The notes under the pieces are model-generated. The model was given only the letters and a program-made list of their open reading frames with translations. It had not been told where the DNA came from and did no database searches. From Gnetum montanum (lineage: Eukaryota > Streptophyta > Gnetopsida > Gnetales > Gnetaceae): a stretch of 64,000 nt of DNA. The position numbers and the translations under genes are program-made. Positions 59,341-64,000 of this stretch are shown one piece after another. The DNA lies in contig MNCI01007588.1 of NCBI GenBank assembly GCA_015680685.1, positions 290,075-354,074 on the forward strand. The letters are read 5' to 3'. How positions within the stretch are numbered: the stretch's first letter is position 1; each line of letters begins with the position of its first letter.

Positions 59341-60922
59341 AATTAATGAATTTCTAAATTTCCAAGGCCAAAAATGAAGGATTGGAGGTTAATTGGAAAG
59401 GTGCAGGATAACATTGAATAGACTAGAAGGCACAAAAGGTATAATGGGGTAGAATCCAATAATGAAATTCATGAATAGAGTGAGGAAAAAGGACATGTGA
59501 TGGCGCGTAGGAACGTTTGAACTTAGAAGGATGATAAAGGAAAGAATAACGTTGGCAATCCAGTACTCGGAGGGTATAAAATGATGTGATGGTAATGTGC
59601 AATGAGTGTAAATTACAAAGGTTATGCAAGTGGGTCCTCCCCAAAGCAAGTTCCTACCTATGATGCCCTTACGTAACCACCATGAAAATGTCCGTAGGCA
59701 CTAGAAGGGTGAAATGTAATCCACACCAATACCATAAACACACACATGTAGATACCACCATAATGAGGTATGAATTCTATGTGATACAAGACACAAGTCA
59801 CAAATTCATGAACAACGAGATGAGGCGATTCATAGAAGGGATTGTAGAGTAACTGACCCAGGGCACAATGAATCTTGAGTGTAGGGCATGATTAATGTGT
59901 CATTAACTCATCACTCTAAAATCAAGACCAAGTCCATTCCTCTAATCAGTGACATCGCATTATTTCATCCCATGATGGACAACCATAAGAGTACCATGAT
60001 GACAAGGCGTACAATCACTTGGCGTTTTGTTCAAGAGAGGAGTGATTCAGAATTGCTTTGCAACACTTTGATCTTGATCTTTTTTTTTTCTTTTTGTGTG
60101 GCCGCTTTCGCACACTCTTCTTGCTCTTTTTTTTCTTTTTCTCATTTTTTTGAATGCTTAATCCAGAGAAGCCACCTACCTTAAGGCATGGGTGCATGTC
60201 TTTCCAGTGGGACCCCCTAGAATAGCATTGGGTTTCTTGAGTGAGTGCCTTTATTACTCTTACTCCCATTTTTCGTTAGATCTACAAGGATCTTAGTACA
60301 CCCAGGCTGCATGGTAACTCCTACAGATGTCACCAAAGAGAATCCACAAGTCCCCTTGATGTCACACCCTGACCATTCCCTCTTGGTCCATCCTTTTTCA
60401 CTCTGGGTATAATGAGCACAAAATTACTTTAAGTTTTAATGATGTCAAGAATATCATTGTACCTAGAGTAGAACCTCTTATTAATAGAATGGTTGGATGG
60501 ATGTGATAGGCTCACTGTCCAAATAATTAGTTACTTGAGACTTGATAGTAAAGAACAACATCTCAACCAATGAGTTACATGAGTGTTTTATTCATAGATG
60601 AGATTACCCATAAAAAATAAAAAGATAAAACAATAAATAAAAGATCAACCAACCAATAAAAAGATAAAATAACAAATTGAAAAATGAAAAACTGAAAAAA
60701 AATTATAAAATTAAAGAAAAGAAAAAACATTTATTAATTCTGTTTATTAGAATGGGGGATATCCCCCATAACTAAACTTTTGATCATGGCGAGAATTAAT
60801 AAATGGAAGGGTTGGATCCATGCATTTCAAAAATATTTGGACCTGGTCATATCCAAACCATTGGGTGTCTTTTGATGTGGTGGTTGGAATGTACCCAAAG
60901 TGGGGTTCACACACTTGATTAA
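59341..60922 (-). other. H4 3' untranslated region
   Basis: Matches H2 49820-50780 and H3 18950-25060 in reverse. Poly-T and poly-A rich tracts at 60068-60150 and 60600-60730. Near 60922-60830 a short reading (GLDMTRSKYF) has no clear domain. No genes supported. Confidence 0.6.
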
Positions 60923-61798
60923 NNNNNNNNNNNNNNNNNNNNNNNNNNNNNNNNNNNNNNNNNNNNNNNNNNNNNNNNNNNNNNNNNNNNNNNNNNNNNN
61001 NNNNNNNNNNNNNNNNNNNNNNNNNNNNNNNNNNNNNNNNNNNNNNNNNNNNNNNNNNNNNNNNNNNNNNNNNNNNNNNNNNNNNNNNNNNNNNNNNNNN
61101 NNNNNNNNNNNNNNNNNNNNNNNNNNNNNNNNNNNNNNNNNNNNNNNNNNNNNNNNNNNNNNNNNNNNNNNNNNNNNNNNNNNNNNNNNNNNNNNNNNNN
61201 NNNNNNNNNNNNNNNNNNNNNNNNNNNNNNNNNNNNNNNNNNNNNNNNNNNNNNNNNNNNNNNNNNNNNNNNNNNNNNNNNNNNNNNNNNNNNNNNNNNN
61301 NNNNNNNNNNNNNNNNNNNNNNNNNNNNNNNNNNNNNNNNNNNNNNNNNNNNNNNNNNNNNNNNNNNNNNNNNNNNNNNNNNNNNNNNNNNNNNNNNNNN
61401 NNNNNNNNNNNNNNNNNNNNNNNNNNNNNNNNNNNNNNNNNNNNNNNNNNNNNNNNNNNNNNNNNNNNNNNNNNNNNNNNNNNNNNNNNNNNNNNNNNNN
61501 NNNNNNNNNNNNNNNNNNNNNNNNNNNNNNNNNNNNNNNNNNNNNNNNNNNNNNNNNNNNNNNNNNNNNNNNNNNNNNNNNNNNNNNNNNNNNNNNNNNN
61601 NNNNNNNNNNNNNNNNNNNNNNNNNNNNNNNNNNNNNNNNNNNNNNNNNNNNNNNNNNNNNNNNNNNNNNNNNNNNNNNNNNNNNNNNNNNNNNNNNNNN
61701 NNNNNNNNNNNNNNNNNNNNNNNNNNNNNNNNNNNNNNNNNNNNNNNNNNNNNNNNNNNNNNNNNNNNNNNNNNNNNNNNNNNNNNNNNNNNNNNNNN
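60923..61798. other. assembly gap (876 N)
   Basis: Unknown bases between H4 gag and its 3' region. Apparent long open frames over it are artefacts. Confidence 0.99.
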
Positions 61799-62521
61799 TT
61801 CTATGGCCATGTCCAAGGGTTCATGTTGTGCTTGTTTCCACTCTTGGATTTGTCTCCTCAAGGCTGACACTCTTGCATAGGTTTGATATCTTTCATTGAA
61901 GAGGTCTACCATTGTCGGCCAACGTCAAATTGATTTTTGTCTTAAGGACCTGTACCATACTTTTGCTTGGTCAACGAGTGTCGTAGGAAAGAGCTTAAGT
62001 TTTTGCTATCCATTATCAATATTGTTCCATATACAGGCATCATGGAAGGCTTGTAAATGATGTTGCGAATCTAAATCATAGCCTCCTGAAAATTTGGAAA
62101 AGTTGGTTAAATCAAACCTGGGTAGATGGCTTTCCTTACAATGCTTGCGGGATATTCGAATAGCTTCTTGTATATGCATTAGGCTCTTAGTGGCCAACAG
62201 GTGTTCATCATCACTAGGTAAGTTATGAATTTATGAGTTGGGATGATGTTGTCTTCATTTATGTGCATAGGAGACCTCTACATTAGATTGAGTACTCCAA
62301 ACTTCATCTTCATCATCATATAATTTGTTGGTTCTCTAATGAACTACCTTACTAGTTGTTACATTATCATAGTCTTGTGAGAGAGACATTGTTGTGAGTT
62401 TGTGTGTGACTTATTTGCAATTACTTCTTTTTGAAAGATATATCGTCAAGGCTTTGTTACAGCGATCTTGGATGATGTAACTAATCTAAATAACTAGCAC
62501 CATCCCCAGCAACGGTGCCAA
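61799..62521 (-). pseudogene. H4 gag N-terminal part, with primer-binding site
   Basis: The primer site TGGCACCGTTGCTGGGGATG (62520 to 62501, minus) is near-perfect for tRNA-Asp. Gag: 62006-62197 (MATKSLMHIQEAIRISRKHC, then GGYDLDSQHHLQAFHDACIW) continues after a stop as KLKLFPTTLVDQAKVWYRSL and 61802-61912 (MVDLFNERYQTYARVSALRR). It matches the H2 and H3 capsid cores and runs into the N gap. Confidence 0.8.
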
Positions 62522-63346
62522 TGATGAGTGGCTAGGTACCCCTACACTCAACCATACGAATACGTGTTCACACACGATCTAATCGAACTTCGCAGATGGG
62601 CTAGTTGTGGTATCCAGATAGTTACACGTTGATCACCATTCGTTGTCTTCCCACCTAGACTAGTATTTGCTTTGTCACATATGGTTTAGTCCAGAGTGAG
62701 GTGTATGATGTGCTCCCAAGCCAAGAGGGAGTGGGAGAAGAGAATCTAAGCTAGCCTAAGTGTGATGAGCATTCATCTTTAATCATCCATCCACATCTTG
62801 GACCTCGTGTACTACTAGGATTACCAAGCGTATATTACTTAAGCGCTTCTAAATACGCTACTAGGTTACCAAATAGTCACACTTAAATGCTTGTGATTAA
62901 CTCGTATTCATTCTGCGTTTAATAACAGGGATAATGAAAGAAGGTAAAGAAATATTAATTAAGAAAGCAATAAATAACAATAATAATTAAGTAATTAAAA
63001 CTAAGTGATTGCTGCAATGAAGAAGTAATCTCGATCTTTATTGCCAGTCATGTGCGTGTCCAAGTACGTCACACTCAAATAAAGGTTCCGTACAATTACA
63101 ATCATCACACTGTGAGCATGCACTAGGGAAAGAGTTGAGAGGAACTAAAAATGAACAAAAAAGACTCTACTTCTACACTTTCTTTTTTTCTTTTCCTGTG
63201 CACCCAAATGTGTATTTATAGGCTTACACAGGAGTCATGATATCGTGTATCCAATATCGTTAGCCAGGCCACAATATCGCATACCCGGTATCGTGCATCC
63301 AATATCACGAGTCCGATATCGGAGCCTGACAAATCATGGTTCATCA
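62522..63346 (-). repeat. H4 5' LTR (LTR family B)
   Basis: 825 bases, TGATGAACC on the minus strand to plus-strand TGATGAGTGG. U3 holds six TATCG-type modules at 63237-63325, just upstream of TATAAATA (63214-63221, minus). Confidence 0.88.
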
Positions 63347-64000
63347 GTAACAAAAAGTGGATACAATGGCCATCACCTAAATTAATGAACAGTAATTCAT
63401 TGTGCATGTCTTCTAACGCATGGATGATACATCCAAATTTTGTTTATTTAATCACATTCTTTGTCTATTTGGTTTTCTCTGTTTTTGACTCACCAAATAA
63501 CTAGCTTTGATTCCATCCTTTGTCTATTTTGTCTATGATATGTTTTATATTTGCATTAGTATAATTTTAGCTTAATGTTTCCTTGCAAGGCACTGTTATG
63601 ACATATGCTATTTTATTTTCCCTTGCAACATGCAAAAATTATAACACATGCTATTTTAGGCCATGGAACTATACCTAGTGGCACTTGTTACTTTTCTTAT
63701 ATTTCTTACCGGTAATAATTTTCATCAGGTAACAGCAATCCATCTGACAACTAACGTGTAAAACGCTAACACGTGCTATTTTGGACTATAGAACTGTACC
63801 TCGTGGCATTTATTACTTTCTTTGTATTTCTTAGCTGGTAATAATTTTCATAAAGTAACAGCAACCCCCCATAAAGTAACAGCAACCCATTAGACGAGTT
63901 TGCTATACTATTTTTCGATAGATATTTTCATATGTTTATAGATGACGTAGGATTATAGATAGCGTAGGATAGCGATGGAGAGCAACTTGTTGAATAAAGG
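63347..64000. repeat. right-edge sequence with a tandem duplication of about 125 bases
   Basis: No gene seen. Units at about 63649-63773 and 63774-63895 share TGCTATTTT, CTATACCTAGTGGCA-like text and GGTAATAATTTTCAT. A third partial copy of the first 10 bases starts near 63606, and CATAAAGTAACAGCAACCC is repeated at 63849-63889. Origin unknown. Confidence 0.6.

Larger units (their letters stand above)
55735..63346 (-). mobile_element. H4: Athila-like element without visible pol
   Basis: The 5' LTR (62522-63346), intact tRNA-Asp-type primer site and gag N-terminus are followed by an N gap of 876 and then directly by the conserved 3' untranslated block, TATA-like region, coiled-coil ORF, purine tract and 3' LTR. 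Pol would need about 4 kb, so it is deleted unless the gap is much larger than drawn. No target duplication was confirmed. Confidence 0.7.

Noticed and set aside
60015-60269. Lys-rich small protein on the minus strand
   Set aside because: Produced by poly-T runs in a conserved non-coding 3' region; no counterpart frame in H2 or H3.
60827-61912. Long open frames on both strands
   Set aside because: They run through 876 N; only the short flanking ends are real sequence.

Overview
The window is 64 kb of a repeat-rich land-plant nuclear genome. Everything recognisable in it is LTR-retrotransposon sequence. GT-AG introns, Ty3/gypsy elements with a second RNase H domain, Ty1/copia motifs, tRNA-Asp-type primer sites and AT-rich 3' regions fit a plant. 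The exact lineage cannot be read from the sequence. I see no intact host gene, tRNA, rRNA, CRISPR array or bacterial operon. Runs of N lie at 22581-22839 and 60923-61798, and single-n joins at 42125, 51789 and 56782.

Layout: insertions sit inside insertions. The base layer is an old minus-strand Tat-type gypsy element (G). Its gag is at about 6.1-8.9 kb and its leader, primer site and 5' LTR are at 54.2-55.7 kb. On the left it is cut by the 3' end of a plus-strand Athila-like gypsy (H5, 4890-6057), which is itself cut by a second Tat element (Tat1, 1-4889, running off the left edge). Between gag and leader, G was split by an Athila-like element (H2, 8938-54194). H2 was in turn split by H3 (11288-26666, itself carrying a full-length copia element at 19227-24478), by a 16.7 kb Tat element (Tat2, 26727-43424) and by a solo LTR (43931-45843). 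To the right is a minus-strand relative, H4 (about 55735-63346), which has a gag remnant but no visible pol. The last 650 bases are unassigned and hold a short tandem repeat. Exact target-site duplications support the copia (TGGTT), Tat2 (CGTAC) and solo-LTR (CTTCC) insertions. The gag reading also resumes across the H3 and Tat2 insertions.

The most interesting object is inside Tat2. Between its protease and reverse transcriptase, on the opposite strand, lies a decayed gene of eight exons and seven GT-AG introns (33960-37999, about 1080 codons). It has a basic N-terminus, a stretch resembling the FCP1/NIF HAD-phosphatase fold, a middle domain of a kind seen in transposon-associated plant proteins, and a coiled-coil, acidic C-terminus. 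Because the introns are antisense to the genomic RNA they would survive retrotransposition. The protease-RT break itself has plausible splice sites in the pol direction. A tandem-repeat motif occurs both 3' of pol and 3' of this antisense gene.

A second theme is that the Athila-like elements carry an extra sense ORF after pol, preceded by its own TATA-like region (51.2 kb in H2; 59.2 kb in H4). Part of it resembles the plant transposon-associated protein type, followed by coiled coil. All coding regions are decayed, and most in-frame stops are explained by single C-to-T changes.
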